Notes: a model not told the origin generated them from the sequence alone. 64,000 nt of DNA from Senegalia massiliensis (GCF_009911265.1 NZ_QXXA01000001.1:62001-126000), one strand, 5' to 3'. Positions 1-8,994 are shown, counted from the stretch's first letter. Numbers and translations: made by a program.

Positions 1-1
1 T

Positions 2-721
2 ATAACAATGGGTGATGAATTTCATCAAAGAAATATAGCAGCATCTGCATTATTTATGAAAGATGTAATGCCATATATATTAAAAGTAGGATTAAATGAA
101 AAAGATCTAGAAGATGTTACAAAATTCTTAGCTGATACAGATCAATTCTTTTTAAATATTATGATGGCATATTCAAAATCTGTAATGGATTCAGCAAGAC
201 AAATAGAAGAAGGAACTATTGTAACAGCATTAACTAGAAATGGACATGAATTTGGAATAAGGGTTTCAGGTTTAGGAGACAGATGGTTTACAGCACCTGT
301 TAATACTCCAAAAGGATTATTCTTTAGTGGATATTCTCAAGATGATGCTAATGCTGATATAGGAGATAGTGCTATAACTGAAACATTTGGAGTAGGTGGT
401 ATGGCAATGGTTGCAGCTCCTGGTGTAACTAAATTTATTGGTTTAGATGGATTTGAAGAAGCACAAAAAATTAGTGATGAAGAAAGTGAAATTTGTGTAG
501 GACATAATCCTAATATGTCTATACCAAACTGGGACTTTAAGGGAATTTGCCTTGGAATTGATATAAGAAAAGTGGTTGAAACAGGAATTACTCCTTATAT
601 CAATACAGGTATTGCTCATAAAGAAGCAGGAATAGGTCAAATTGGTGCAGGAGTAGTTCATCCACCAATGGAATGTTTTAAAAAAGCATTAGAAGCATTA
701 GTTGAAAAATATTCTAAATAG
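2..721 (+). CDS. DUF1116 (AllG/YlbE-like) protein, 3' part
   Basis: The frame is open from the window edge, so this is the C-terminal 239 residues of a protein whose start lies outside. An early stretch reads TMGDEFHQRNIAASALFM, the typical conserved motif of DUF1116 proteins (E. coli YlbE/AllG, usually about 420 residues), followed by a glycine-rich core (ETFGVGGMAMVAAPG) and an IGQIGAGVVHPP segment near the end. AllG is reported, with AllF/FdrA and AllH, to form an oxamate carbamoyltransferase used in allantoin and purine breakdown. Whether fdrA and allH are upstream cannot be seen here. The family call is firm; the substrate is inferred. Confidence 0.8.
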   Translation: MTMGDEFHQRNIAASALFMKDVMPYILKVGLNEKDLEDVTKFLADTDQFFLNIMMAYSKSVMDSARQIEEGTIVTALTRNGHEFGIRVSGLGDRWFTAPVNTPKGLFFSGYSQDDANADIGDSAITETFGVGGMAMVAAPGVTKFIGLDGFEEAQKISDEESEICVGHNPNMSIPNWDFKGICLGIDIRKVVETGITPYINTGIAHKEAGIGQIGAGVVHPPMECFKKALEALVEKYSK

Positions 722-730
722 CATAAAAGA

Positions 731-763
731 AAAAAGTTGGGAAATTTACTTTCCAACTTTTTT
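731..763. terminator. Intrinsic terminator between convergent genes
   Basis: An A-rich arm ending in AAAAGTTGG pairs with CCAACTTTT after a short loop and is flanked by A and T runs. It can act on both strands: it ends the DUF1116 gene on the plus strand and mgtE, whose stop codon is at its right edge, on the minus strand. Confidence 0.8.
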
Positions 764-2100
764 CATATTTTCAATATTAAAGTTGCAATTCTAAAATAAA
801 CTATAAGAGAAAAGGTATCTACAATTGTGGTAACAAGAGGACTAGCCATAATAGCAGGATCTAATTTAGCTTTTTTAGCTATAAGAGGAAGTATTCCACC
901 CACTATTTTTGCTAACATAACTGTAAGCATCAAAGTCATTGTAACTATAAGTGAAATTTTTATTGAATATCCTTGAATAAAATATATCCTTAAAAAATTC
1001 AATATCGCAAGTATTATACCAACTATAGAACTCACACCCAATTCTTTTAAGATAACTTTAAATATATCTTTAAATTGTATTTCTTCTAAAGTAATACTTC
1101 TTATAATTAATGTAGAAGCTTGTGAACCAGCATTTCCACCAGTGTCCATTAACATTGGTATGAAAAATGTAAGTGCCACTACAGATTCAAGAGCTTCTTC
1201 ATACCTACTTAAAATAAGCCCTGTAAATGTAGCAGATATCATAAGAACTAGAAGCCAAATAATTCTTCTTTTAGCTAAAATAAATATGTTTTCATCTAAG
1301 TAATTAGTATGTGAAGGTTCTATTGCTGCCATTCTATGGATATCTTCAGTATTTTCAAGTTCTACAACATCCATTATATCATCTATAGTAATTATCCCTA
1401 CTAATCTTTTTTCGTTATCTACTACTGGAATAGATAATAAATCATATTTTTTAAAAATAGATGCTACATATTCTTGATCATCATGAGTATTAACATAAAT
1501 AACATTTTTGCTCATTATATTTTCTATTTTTTCATTACTATCTTCCAATACTAAATCTTTAAGTTCTATAATACCCTCTAATACTCTAGTATTTGTAATC
1601 ACATATGAGGTGTATATTGTTTCTTTATTATACCCTAATTTTTTTATTCTTTCTAAAGACATGGCAGCAGTTAATTCTTTTTTTAAATCAATAAATTCTA
1701 TAGTCATTAAAGACCCAGCTGAATCTTTAGGATATTTTAAAAATTGATTAATTAATTTTCTTTCTTTTTCATCTGAAGTTTTTAATATTTTTTTCACTAA
1801 ATTTGCTGGCATTTCTTCTACTAAATCAACTTTATCATCTAAAAATAATTCATCAGTTAACTTTTTTAATTCTTTTTCATTAACTAATAAAAGAAACTTT
1901 TTTTGGTTTGCTCTAGAAATATAAGAAAATACTCTTGCAGCAGTTATTTTATTTAAAAGTCTAAATATCAGTAAAGAATAAGTATTATCTAATTCTTCTA
2001 TAAGTTCAGCTACATCAGGTATATTCATATTATTAATATTGTTTTTTATTTGCTTAAAATCCTTATTTTCAATTAAAGTTTGTAATAATTTTTTATTCAT
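763..2100 (-). CDS. mgtE: Magnesium transporter MgtE
   Basis: This 445-residue protein has the MgtE order: an N-terminal helical MgtE_N domain (about 1-125), two CBS domains (about 130-255, including MSKNVIYVNTHDDQEYVAS and LVGIITIDDIMDVV), and a C-terminal five-helix transmembrane domain (about 280-445). The membrane part carries the family signature region PMLMDTGGNAGSQAST, which lines the Mg2+ pore. Cytoplasmic Mg2+ bound by the N and CBS domains closes the channel in characterised homologues. The length is normal. It is divergent from the downstream lipoprotein gene. I saw no recognisable M-box Mg2+ riboswitch in the roughly 150-base leader. Confidence 0.95.
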   Translation of the reverse strand: MNKKLLQTLIENKDFKQIKNNINNMNIPDVAELIEELDNTYSLLIFRLLNKITAARVFSYISRANQKKFLLLVNEKELKKLTDELFLDDKVDLVEEMPANLVKKILKTSDEKERKLINQFLKYPKDSAGSLMTIEFIDLKKELTAAMSLERIKKLGYNKETIYTSYVITNTRVLEGIIELKDLVLEDSNEKIENIMSKNVIYVNTHDDQEYVASIFKKYDLLSIPVVDNEKRLVGIITIDDIMDVVELENTEDIHRMAAIEPSHTNYLDENIFILAKRRIIWLLVLMISATFTGLILSRYEEALESVVALTFFIPMLMDTGGNAGSQASTLIIRSITLEEIQFKDIFKVILKELGVSSIVGIILAILNFLRIYFIQGYSIKISLIVTMTLMLTVMLAKIVGGILPLIAKKAKLDPAIMASPLVTTIVDTFSLIVYFRIATLILKI

Positions 2101-2190
2101 ATGTATTCTCCTTAAGATTAGATTGTACTATTAATACTAAGTATTTACAAGGTTATAAAATTAATATTAAAATATAGTAATCAATACGTT

Positions 2191-2219
2191 TTAAAATTAA
2201 TGTAATTGGGTAGTATAAT
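2191..2219 (+). promoter_or_regulatory. Possible promoter of the lipoprotein gene
   Basis: TATAAT at 2214-2219 lies 17 bases downstream of a weak -35 (TTAAAA, 2191-2196). It precedes a strong AAAGGAGGAG ribosome-binding site and the TTG start at 2255. Confidence 0.4.
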
Positions 2220-2254
2220 TAGTAAGTTTAAAATGACAAAGGAGGAGTTTTAAA

Positions 2255-2833
2255 TTGAAAATTAAAGCGTTATTAATATCATTAGTGTTGGCAGTTGCAC
2301 TTTTATCTGGTTGTGGAGATGATAATAATGATACAACAGATGATGTGCAAGATGAACAAACACCTGTAGAAGATGAAGGTGAAACAGATAAAGATACAGA
2401 TGCTACAACTACTCCATCTATAGTAAATGAAGAATCTGCTTTTAAAGAAGCTATTAGTGCTGATGGTACTTGGATAATAGCGACATTAAATGATTTAACT
2501 TTTGAAGAAGATTTAGTAGTAGAAGGAGAATTTTATGATAAGGGAGATTCTGAAAATGAATTATATCGTAAATTAGCTCCTTATACACAAGATGAAGATC
2601 GTAATATTATTGATAGATTTACAATAACAGCTCCAAAGTTAACAATCAAAAGTCCAAATACCAAGTTTCAAGGTGGAACTTTTGTAGGTGATGTATATGT
2701 TGAATCTAATGGATTTACATTATCAGATGCAAAGATAGATGGAAATTTATACTTTTCCAATGAAGAATATAAAAATTCTTTTACATTAGAAACAGAAAGT
2801 AAAGTTACAGGAGAAATAAAAGCACAAGAATAA
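2255..2833 (+). CDS. Hypothetical lipoprotein
   Basis: The 192-residue product starts with TTG, placed 6-8 bases after AAAGGAGGAG. It has a short basic N-terminus, a hydrophobic stretch and a lipobox LLSGC with Cys20, so it should be lipid-anchored outside the membrane. An Asp/Glu/Thr-rich linker (about 21-55) leads to a domain rich in short beta-like repeats (DLVVEGEFYDKG, FQGGTFVGDVYVESNGF, DAKIDGNLYFSN), reminiscent of stacked beta-solenoid (polymer-forming/bactofilin-like) folds. I do not recognise a named family and no enzyme motif is visible. It sits alone with its own terminator. Confidence 0.75.
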   Translation: MKIKALLISLVLAVALLSGCGDDNNDTTDDVQDEQTPVEDEGETDKDTDATTTPSIVNEESAFKEAISADGTWIIATLNDLTFEEDLVVEGEFYDKGDSENELYRKLAPYTQDEDRNIIDRFTITAPKLTIKSPNTKFQGGTFVGDVYVESNGFTLSDAKIDGNLYFSNEEYKNSFTLETESKVTGEIKAQE

Positions 2834-2836
2834 AAT

Positions 2837-2872
2837 AAGGCAATTGGACTTTTATATTCCAATTGCCTTTTC
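2837..2872 (+). terminator. Intrinsic terminator
   Basis: AAGGCAATTGGA and its exact complement TCCAATTGCCTT flank an 8-base loop, followed by a T-rich run just after the lipoprotein stop. Confidence 0.85.
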
Positions 2873-2946
2873 TATATATTAGTAAATGATTGTTTGTAAT
2901 TTGAATATAATATATTATATTTTAAAGATTAAAGGAATGTGATTTT

Positions 2947-4716
2947 ATGATTAGAATGTTTAAAAATAGTTTTAAAGATTTTAAAAAAGTTTATAAGAAA
3001 TATATTATATTTGAAATTATACATACTATAATAACTTCTTTTTTATTTGTACCTATTATTTCATATATAGTTGGAAGGTTATTAATTAAAATAGGTTCTA
3101 GATCATTAATTAATAGTGATGTATTTAAAACAGTTCTTTCATATGAAGGCATAATTGGATTAATATTTATTTCTATATTATTTATTATCTTTATATTTAT
3201 TGAATATGGAGTCTTGATTACAATATCACAAAAACAATATTTTGGTAAAGATATATCTATATTGAATTCATTTATAACTACTCTTATTAAAATACCTAGG
3301 ATGTTAAGCTTAGGTATTTTGCCTCTTGTTCTTTTATTACTTTTATTAACACCATTTATAGAACTACCTATTTCAAATGTTTTAGCTAAAGATTTAAATT
3401 TGCCATTGTATGTAAGAAGAAGTATTATAAATTCTAATCTTGATTTAGCTATATATATATTAATTTTAATTTCCGTATTATATATTTTTTTAAGACTAAT
3501 TTTTACTTTCCATACTATTATTATTGAAAATAAAACAATATTAAAATCAATAAAGTATAGTTGGAAATTAACTGATGATAGAGAAATAAAGATATTTTTA
3601 AAATTAATTTTATACAATGGGTTAGTTTTATCTACTGGTTTTTTAGTTGTATCTTTTATTACATTTATAGCTAATAAACTTGGAACAATAATAGATAGTA
3701 ATTATATAGATGAATTATTTATAACTTTTTCAAGTTATGTAACCTATATATTTTTATCTATGTTGGTACCTACAAATGTAATATTTTTAACTAGATTATA
3801 TTATTCACGTATACAAAGTTTTACATCAAATGTTAGTGATACTTTAAATGCATATAGAAACGAGAAATTTAAAAATATAGAAAAAAGATTTTATAAGGTT
3901 ATATATAATAAAAGATATATGTTAACTTTTATATTATTTATATCTATTGCTTTTACATTTAATATAAATTACTTTTTTAATAAAGAAACTATATACTTAG
4001 GTAGAGATATTATGATAGCTGCCCATAGGAGCAATACTGTAACTACCCCTGAGAATTCACTTAGTGCAATAAGAACAGCTTTAACTAAAGAGATTAATTA
4101 TATAGAAGTTGATGTACAACTTACAAAAGATAAAGAAGTAGTATTATATCATGATATAAGTCTTAGAAGACTTGCAGGCCTTAGTGAAAGTGTATCCCAA
4201 CTTAATTATAATGACTTATCTAAAGTTGATATAGGTTCTTCATATTCTAATGAATATGAAGGAGAAAAAATTCCTACATTAGATGAATCATTAAAAGAAG
4301 TAAAAGGTAAAATGAATATAATAGTTGAATTAAAATCATATGGTCCTAAAAAAGATCTGGTAAAAAAAACTATAGATATAATAGAAAAAAATAATATGGT
4401 AGATAGTGTATATATACAATCTTTTGACAATAGACTTCTTAAAATGGTAAGAGATTTAAATCCAAATATAAAGATAGGTCAAATAATGTATATTGCAGCA
4501 GGTGATTTATCTTATTTAGATGTAGATTTTTATACAATTGATCAAAACATGCTTTCAAATAAAATTGTAAGACACGCCAGAGATAATAATAGAAAAATAT
4601 GGGTATATACTGTTAATAGTGAAACAGATATTAAAGAAGTTTTAAAGTATGATATTGATGGTATAATAACTGATTATCCTTTTAAGGTGAAAGAAATTAT
4701 TGAGTTTAGTTTTTAA
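2947..4716 (+). CDS. Membrane-anchored glycerophosphodiester phosphodiesterase
   Basis: The 589-residue protein is a two-part fusion. The N-terminal ~340 residues hold about eight hydrophobic segments of the glycerophosphoryl diester phosphodiesterase membrane domain family. The C-terminal ~250 residues are a GDPD domain with catalytic and metal motifs AAHRSN, PENS, EVDVQLTKDKEVVLYHD and, near the end, IWVYTVNS and DGIITDYP. The His pair, Glu-x-Asp and the later ELKSYG glutamate are all present, so the enzyme looks active. It should cleave glycerophosphodiesters from phospholipid or teichoic-acid turnover to glycerol-3-phosphate and an alcohol, probably outside the membrane. It is monocistronic in appearance. 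Confidence 0.92.
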   Translation: MIRMFKNSFKDFKKVYKKYIIFEIIHTIITSFLFVPIISYIVGRLLIKIGSRSLINSDVFKTVLSYEGIIGLIFISILFIIFIFIEYGVLITISQKQYFGKDISILNSFITTLIKIPRMLSLGILPLVLLLLLLTPFIELPISNVLAKDLNLPLYVRRSIINSNLDLAIYILILISVLYIFLRLIFTFHTIIIENKTILKSIKYSWKLTDDREIKIFLKLILYNGLVLSTGFLVVSFITFIANKLGTIIDSNYIDELFITFSSYVTYIFLSMLVPTNVIFLTRLYYSRIQSFTSNVSDTLNAYRNEKFKNIEKRFYKVIYNKRYMLTFILFISIAFTFNINYFFNKETIYLGRDIMIAAHRSNTVTTPENSLSAIRTALTKEINYIEVDVQLTKDKEVVLYHDISLRRLAGLSESVSQLNYNDLSKVDIGSSYSNEYEGEKIPTLDESLKEVKGKMNIIVELKSYGPKKDLVKKTIDIIEKNNMVDSVYIQSFDNRLLKMVRDLNPNIKIGQIMYIAAGDLSYLDVDFYTIDQNMLSNKIVRHARDNNRKIWVYTVNSETDIKEVLKYDIDGIITDYPFKVKEIIEFSF

Positions 4717-4780
4717 ATATGTACAGAAATTAATTATATGCTATAATTAAACAATACAAATAAATGAAAGGAGTCCTGCT

Positions 4781-5626
4781 ATGAATAAAATTGCTTTAGT
4801 AACAGATTCCACTTGTGATTTACCAAAAAATATAATAGATAAGTATAGTATAAAGATAATGCCATTAAAAGTAATTTATTCTGATGGTGAATATAAAGAT
4901 AAAATTGATATAACACCAGAAGATATATATGAAAGATTTGATGAAGAAATTCCTAAAACTTCACTACCTTCATTAGGAGATTGTATTGAATTATTTGAAG
5001 AATTGAAAAATGAAAATTATACTCATATTATAGTTACAACTATTTCAGGTGGACTAAGTGGAACAATAAATATGATGAAAAATGCTAAGGATATAGTAGA
5101 AGGGTTAGAAATAGAAATAATTGATTCTAAATCTTTAAGTATGGGACTAGGTTATCCTGTATTAGAAGGAGCAAAAGAATTAGAGATAACTAATGATTAT
5201 TATAAAACTATTCAAAAGATAAGAGATGTAATAGCTAAAACTGATACATTTTATGTAGTAGAAACATTAGAATATCTAAAAAAAGGTGGAAGAATTGGCA
5301 GAGTTGAAGGGACTATAGGAGAGTTATTAAAAATAAAGCCAATTATCTCAATAAACAAAGAGGGAAGTTACTATACTTATAAGAAAGTAAGAGGAAGAAA
5401 CAGATCTATAAGATCGTTATATAATATTATAAAAGAAAAATCACAAAATAATAAAATTAATGTAGCTGTAGCTCATGGTAATGCTTATGATGAGGGAATG
5501 AAACTTCTTGATAATATTAAACAACTTAAAAATGTAGTTTCCACGACTTTCACTCAAATAAGTCCTGTTTTAGTAGTACATACGGGACCAGGATTAATTG
5601 GCATAATAATATCTGAAAGGTTATAG
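4781..5626 (+). CDS. DegV family fatty-acid-binding protein
   Basis: The 281 residues show the DegV/FakB pattern: N-terminal ALVTDSTCDLPKNI, a middle TTISGGLSGT that contacts the fatty-acid carboxylate, DSKSLSMGLG, and YLKKGGRIGR. FakB proteins hold a fatty acid for phosphorylation by the kinase FakA in Firmicutes; many genomes carry several DegV paralogues with different chain preferences. No fakA is in this window. The start follows GAAAGGAGTCC by a normal spacing. It appears co-transcribed with the small gene starting 5 bases after its stop. Confidence 0.93.
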   Translation: MNKIALVTDSTCDLPKNIIDKYSIKIMPLKVIYSDGEYKDKIDITPEDIYERFDEEIPKTSLPSLGDCIELFEELKNENYTHIIVTTISGGLSGTINMMKNAKDIVEGLEIEIIDSKSLSMGLGYPVLEGAKELEITNDYYKTIQKIRDVIAKTDTFYVVETLEYLKKGGRIGRVEGTIGELLKIKPIISINKEGSYYTYKKVRGRNRSIRSLYNIIKEKSQNNKINVAVAHGNAYDEGMKLLDNIKQLKNVVSTTFTQISPVLVVHTGPGLIGIIISERL

Positions 5627-5631
5627 AAGTT

Positions 5632-5937
5632 ATGACTAATATTATAAATTTTTTTGCTTTTATTGGATTATTAATAATAGTACTATTTATTGTAACGTTG
5701 ATTACTTTTTATTTTTTTAGAAAAAGAAAATTAGATAAAATAAAAATAATTGAGTATATTCATGAAGAAGAAAAAGCTTTTTCAACTTACAATATTAATG
5801 AAGCTATATTTAAAGGTAAAAAAATAAAATATACTATTAGCTTATTACAAGAATTAGAAAAAGAAAATCTAATTATTAATATAACAACAAATAATATAAA
5901 AGAAAATAGTATTTGGAAATATAAAAAATGTAGATAG
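5632..5937 (+). CDS. Small membrane protein with charged C-terminal domain
   Basis: The 101 residues comprise one N-terminal transmembrane helix (about 4-28) and a basic/acidic cytoplasmic part of about 70 residues. The soluble part (KIIEYIHEEEKAFSTYNINEAI, then SLLQELEKENLI) could form a small winged-helix fold, which is inference only. It follows degV closely and is probably translationally coupled to it. I do not recognise a family. Confidence 0.55.
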   Translation: MTNIINFFAFIGLLIIVLFIVTLITFYFFRKRKLDKIKIIEYIHEEEKAFSTYNINEAIFKGKKIKYTISLLQELEKENLIINITTNNIKENSIWKYKKCR

Positions 5938-5943
5938 AATTTA

Positions 5944-6042
5944 GATTATAAAAGGAAGAATAATTTTAAGAAATATGTAGCTTTGAATGAAGAAGAAAGA
6001 GTAAAACAAACTGGATATGATTATAATGTTTTAAGAGCTTAA
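5944..6042 (+). pseudogene. Possible gene remnant
   Basis: This short frame has no ATG/GTG start but reads as a hydrophilic, coding-like peptide (KKYVALNEEERVKQTGYDYN, then VLRA and a stop). A GGAAG sequence lies within it. It may be the 3' end of a decayed gene, or chance in AT-rich DNA. Confidence 0.2.
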
Positions 6043-6066
6043 GAATTAATAAAATTGATGAATAAT

Positions 6067-6106
6067 TAAAATAAACAGCTAGTAATATTACTAGCTGTTT
6101 ATTTTA
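6067..6106. terminator. Bidirectional terminator, 40-base perfect palindrome
   Basis: A perfect inverted repeat centred at 6086/6087 has GC-containing arms (AACAGCTAGTAATATTACTA core) flanked by A and T runs. It covers the last codons and stop of the minus-strand FrnE-like gene and closes the plus-strand degV unit. Confidence 0.85.
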
Positions 6107-6690
6107 TCAAATATTTTTCTGAAATAATCTAGAGGTTGTGTACCTATTACAACCTTCTCGTCATTTATTATAAAAGTAGGAATAGTATCAATATTTTTTT
6201 TAGCTGTTTCTTTTTTATACTCTTTAAGTTTTTCTTCATATTTTATACTATCTATTGCATTGTATACATCTTGTTTTTTTAATCCTACATCTTCTCCAAG
6301 TATTGCTAAAACTTCTTTATCATAAATATTTTCACCTTCTCTAAAATTACTTTCATATACCCTTTTATGAAAATTTTTAAATTTGTTAGAAATCTTAGCC
6401 CATTCAGAAACTTTAAATGCATTATGTGAGTTAGAAGTAAATTCTAAATCATAAATTTCTATATCTACTGTATTTGCCTTTCTTTCTATTTCTGTTTTCA
6501 TTTCTGCTAATTTTTCTTGACTAAATTTATTCTTAAGAGATTCTCCCTCTTTGGGAGTATCAGGATTTAATTCATAAGGTATCCATATATCATTGATTGG
6601 ATATTCTTCTTTTAATTTTTCGACTATACCTAAGCCTATATAACAAAATGGTCAAACATAATCATAATAAATCTTCAATTCTATATTCAC
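6091..6690 (-). CDS. DsbA/FrnE-family oxidoreductase, probable selenoprotein (UPFC)
   Basis: Reading through a TGA at 6654-6652 gives a 199-residue protein starting at GTG (6690-6688) after a GGAGAGG ribosome-binding site. The N-terminus reads IYYDYV-U-PFCYIG, so the TGA (codon 13) sits exactly at the first cysteine of the CPFC thioredoxin-fold active site. The rest matches the FrnE/2-hydroxychromene isomerase-like DsbA family: PYELNPDTPKEG, TSNSHNAFKVSEWA, YESNFREGENIYDKEVLAIL, and the cis-proline segment TIPTFIINDEKVVIGTQP. The organism clearly decodes UGA as selenocysteine (grdA and grdB below). A cytosolic thiol/selenol-disulfide oxidoreductase is inferred. A SECIS hairpin behind the TGA is weak by eye (UAUA stem with an 8-base loop). 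Without read-through only residues 64-199 would be called, lacking the active site. Confidence 0.85.
6652..6654 (-). other. Putative selenocysteine codon (UGA, residue 13)
   Basis: The in-frame TGA replaces the first Cys of the CPFC redox motif, the classic position for selenocysteine. The frame stays open and homologous on both sides. Confidence 0.8.
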
Positions 6691-6801
6691 GATATCCTCT
6701 CCTTTTATTCTTTAATAATATTTTACCCCTGTGAATATGTATATAATCAAATTAAAACTTAATTATATAAGGTATATAAATAAAGATAAAGAGTAATTTA
6801 T

Positions 6802-7548
6802 CTACTCTTTATCTTTTGAAAAATTATATACTTCTAATGGTGCATTTATTTCCCAAATTTTAGATTTTGAATATTTATGGATTAATTTATTATTCAATTG
6901 ATGAGTTATATCTATTTTATCCCCAAAATGCATAGGAATAAGTAGCTGAGGGCCTATAGTATCTATAAAGTATTCAGCACTTAAGTAATAATATTCTTCT
7001 AATCGAGGATCTACTGGAACAAATGATATATCGATAACTTTATCTCTTAATAAATCAATTTCTTTTTTATAATCTTCCTCTTCTTTAATTCTAGCTTTCC
7101 TTTCATCATTTTTCCAATGCCACCAATTTAAATCACCTGAATGATATATATTTAAACCATCTGTTTCAACAAAATAAGATAATCCTTTATCTGTTGTACC
7201 ATATGTTTCTATTAATATATTATCAAATTCTAACAAATTATATTGGGATATATAATATAAATTTTCTATTTTTTTATCAATAGATATATCATCACTAATT
7301 ATAAACTTTATATTTGAGTTTAATTCTTTCAATGAAAATATATCAGGATCAAAATGATCATCATGGGAGTGAGTTACAAAAACATATATTTTTTTTGTGG
7401 AATATGAGAGTTTATTATTTAGAGTATTTATATCTAAATTATTATTTTTAATATAATCAAATATCAAAATATGATTTTTAGTTTCTACCATAAAGCTACT
7501 ATGGAATATGTATGTAATATTTGCTTCTTTTAGTATCATAAGTAACAT
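6802..7548 (-). CDS. Metallo-beta-lactamase-fold hydrolase
   Basis: The 248 residues show an MBL fold of the UlaG/RNase-Z-like simple type: N-terminal IFHSSFMVE, the metal motif THSHDDHFDP (H-x-H-x-D-H), a later GLNIYHSGDLNWW with a metal-binding His and Asp, and a terminal PMHFGDK histidine. All metal ligands appear present. The substrate is unknown. It lies divergent to the rubredoxin gene and upstream of the FrnE-like gene on the same strand, which is compatible with a redox or detoxification role, but this is only context. Confidence 0.85.
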   Translation of the reverse strand: MLLMILKEANITYIFHSSFMVETKNHILIFDYIKNNNLDINTLNNKLSYSTKKIYVFVTHSHDDHFDPDIFSLKELNSNIKFIISDDISIDKKIENLYYISQYNLLEFDNILIETYGTTDKGLSYFVETDGLNIYHSGDLNWWHWKNDERKARIKEEEDYKKEIDLLRDKVIDISFVPVDPRLEEYYYLSAEYFIDTIGPQLLIPMHFGDKIDITHQLNNKLIHKYSKSKIWEINAPLEVYNFSKDKE

Positions 7549-7677
7549 TCCTTTCTTTTTATTTTATTATTATATACCCAAAAATTTCATTTATATAAAC
7601 AAATTTAATTAATTACTATGATTATATAACAGATATATGTTAATATTAAATAAATAAAGGATTGAAAGGAAGATTAT

Positions 7678-7839
7678 ATGAAAGATTATAAATGTACTGT
7701 ATGTTCGTATATATATAGACCAGAAAGAGGGGATAGGATTAACGATATACCAAAAGGTACAAGTTTTGATGAGTTACCTGAAAACTGGAAGTGCCCTAGA
7801 TGTAATCAACCTAAAATGGCATTTGTAGAAAAAGAGTAA
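7678..7839 (+). CDS. Rubredoxin
   Basis: This 53-residue gene has two CxxC knuckles, YKCTVCSYIY near residue 6 and WKCPRCNQPK near residue 40, which bind one iron. The spacing between them and the length are normal for rubredoxin, and RPERGDRINDIPKGTSFDELP is the usual middle. It is a cytosolic one-electron carrier, in anaerobes often used with superoxide or peroxide reductases. A GAAAGGAAG ribosome-binding site precedes the ATG. The cvfB gene follows 17 bases later, so the two are probably co-transcribed. Confidence 0.93.
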   Translation: MKDYKCTVCSYIYRPERGDRINDIPKGTSFDELPENWKCPRCNQPKMAFVEKE

Positions 7840-7856
7840 AATAAAAGGAGAATAGT

Positions 7857-8693
7857 ATGATAAAATTAGGAGAGATACAAGAGTTAATAGTAGATAGATT
7901 TGCAGCACAAGGAGTGTATTTAAAATCATCAAATGATGATGAAGATGTTGTTTTACTACCTATAAAGGAAGTAAGAGATGATATAGAAATTGGAGATAAA
8001 ATAGAAGTATTTGTTTATAGAGATTCAAAAGATAGATTAATATCTACAGTAAAAAATCCAAAAATAACTTTAGGAGACATAGGATTACTTGAAATAGTGG
8101 ATAACACAAGGATTGGATCTTTTTTAGATTGGGGATTAGAAAAAGATTTATTTTTGCCATTTACAGAACAGAGGGGTAAAATTAAAAAAGGAGAAAAATA
8201 TTTAGTAGGTGCTTATATTGATAAGTCAAATAGATTATGTGCTACTATGAATGTATATGATATGCTAAGAATAAATGCTCCTTATGAAGAAAATGATAAT
8301 GTTTCCGGAATGGTATATAATTTTAATCCAAATGTAGGATTGTTTATTGCTATAGATAATAAATATCATGGACTTATACCTAAACAAAAGCTATTTAAAA
8401 GATTTGAAATAGGTGAAGTTATAAATGCTAGAGTTGTTAAAGTAAGAGAAGATGGTAAGTTAGAATTATCTTTAAGAGAAAAGGCTTATAAACAAATAGA
8501 TATAGATGCAGAGAAAGTAATGAATAAATTAAATTTAAATGAAGGTTTTATAAATTTAAATGATAAAAGTTCTCCAGAAAAAATAAAAAAAGAATTAGAA
8601 ATTAGCAAGGCAGCATTTAAAAGAGCAGTAGGAAAATTGCTCAAGAAAGGGAAAATTGAATTTGCTGAAAATGGGATTATGTTAAAAAAATAG
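7857..8693 (+). CDS. cvfB: S1-domain RNA-binding protein, CvfB family
   Basis: The 278-residue length and order fit CvfB/YitL: three tandem S1-like beta-barrels (about 1-65, 68-140 and 145-212, with LGDIGLLEIVDNTRIGSFLDWG and ARVVKVREDGKLELSLREK) and a C-terminal winged helix (about 222-278, SPEKIKKELEISKAAFKRAV). CvfB binds RNA and affects virulence gene expression in staphylococci. The upstream AAAAGGAG and ATG spacing are standard. No clear terminator follows. Confidence 0.9.
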   Translation: MIKLGEIQELIVDRFAAQGVYLKSSNDDEDVVLLPIKEVRDDIEIGDKIEVFVYRDSKDRLISTVKNPKITLGDIGLLEIVDNTRIGSFLDWGLEKDLFLPFTEQRGKIKKGEKYLVGAYIDKSNRLCATMNVYDMLRINAPYEENDNVSGMVYNFNPNVGLFIAIDNKYHGLIPKQKLFKRFEIGEVINARVVKVREDGKLELSLREKAYKQIDIDAEKVMNKLNLNEGFINLNDKSSPEKIKKELEISKAAFKRAVGKLLKKGKIEFAENGIMLKK

Positions 8694-8895
8694 ATGAAAC
8701 TAGATAAAATAGCTGTAAAAAAATTCATAAAGAGCCTATTTTTATCCATAGTATAAATGGTTTCAAATAATAATTTAACTGGATTATTCCATGCTAATAG
8801 GCATATGAAAATTTTAAATTATATTCTTAATTGAAGAATATATAATAGATTATTATTAGTATTAAATAAGATTAAAATACATTAGTTTATTTTTC
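8694..8895. other. Non-coding spacer
   Basis: No gene is supported here. The only structure seen is a weak AT-only hairpin at 8821-8841 (ATATTCTT / AAGAATAT) without a T run. The helicase promoter and leader follow from 8896. Confidence 0.5.
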
Positions 8896-8924
8896 TTGTT
8901 ATATAAAGCTTTATAGTATATAAT
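8896..8924 (+). promoter_or_regulatory. Sigma-A-type promoter of the helicase gene
   Basis: TTGTTA (8896-8901), a 17-base spacer and TATAAT (8919-8924) give a near-consensus vegetative promoter. The start would be near 8931, leaving a leader of about 155 bases. Confidence 0.7.
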
Positions 8925-8953
8925 AATATTATTGTGGAAAACTGCTATAAAAA

Positions 8954-8994
8954 GGCTTCAGATGAAGAGTCTTCATTTGTAGTCTTTTATTTTG
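8954..8994 (+). promoter_or_regulatory. Leader hairpin with T-rich tail (attenuator-like)
   Basis: GGCTTCAGATGAAG and CTTCATTTGTAGTC form a long hairpin around a 3-base loop (with one mismatch and G-U pairs), followed by TTTTATTTTG. It has the form of an intrinsic terminator but lies between the promoter and the helicase ORF. An attenuation or cold-shock leader role is inferred. Confidence 0.6.

Noticed and set aside
2101-2254. M-box Mg2+ riboswitch for mgtE
   Set aside because: The leader is short and AT-only; none of the conserved M-box segments could be recognised.
2991-3617. 208-residue minus-strand ORF
   Set aside because: It lies wholly inside the glycerophosphodiesterase gene, is Ile/Asn-rich as expected from an antisense reading of AT-rich DNA, and has no ribosome-binding site or recognisable motif.
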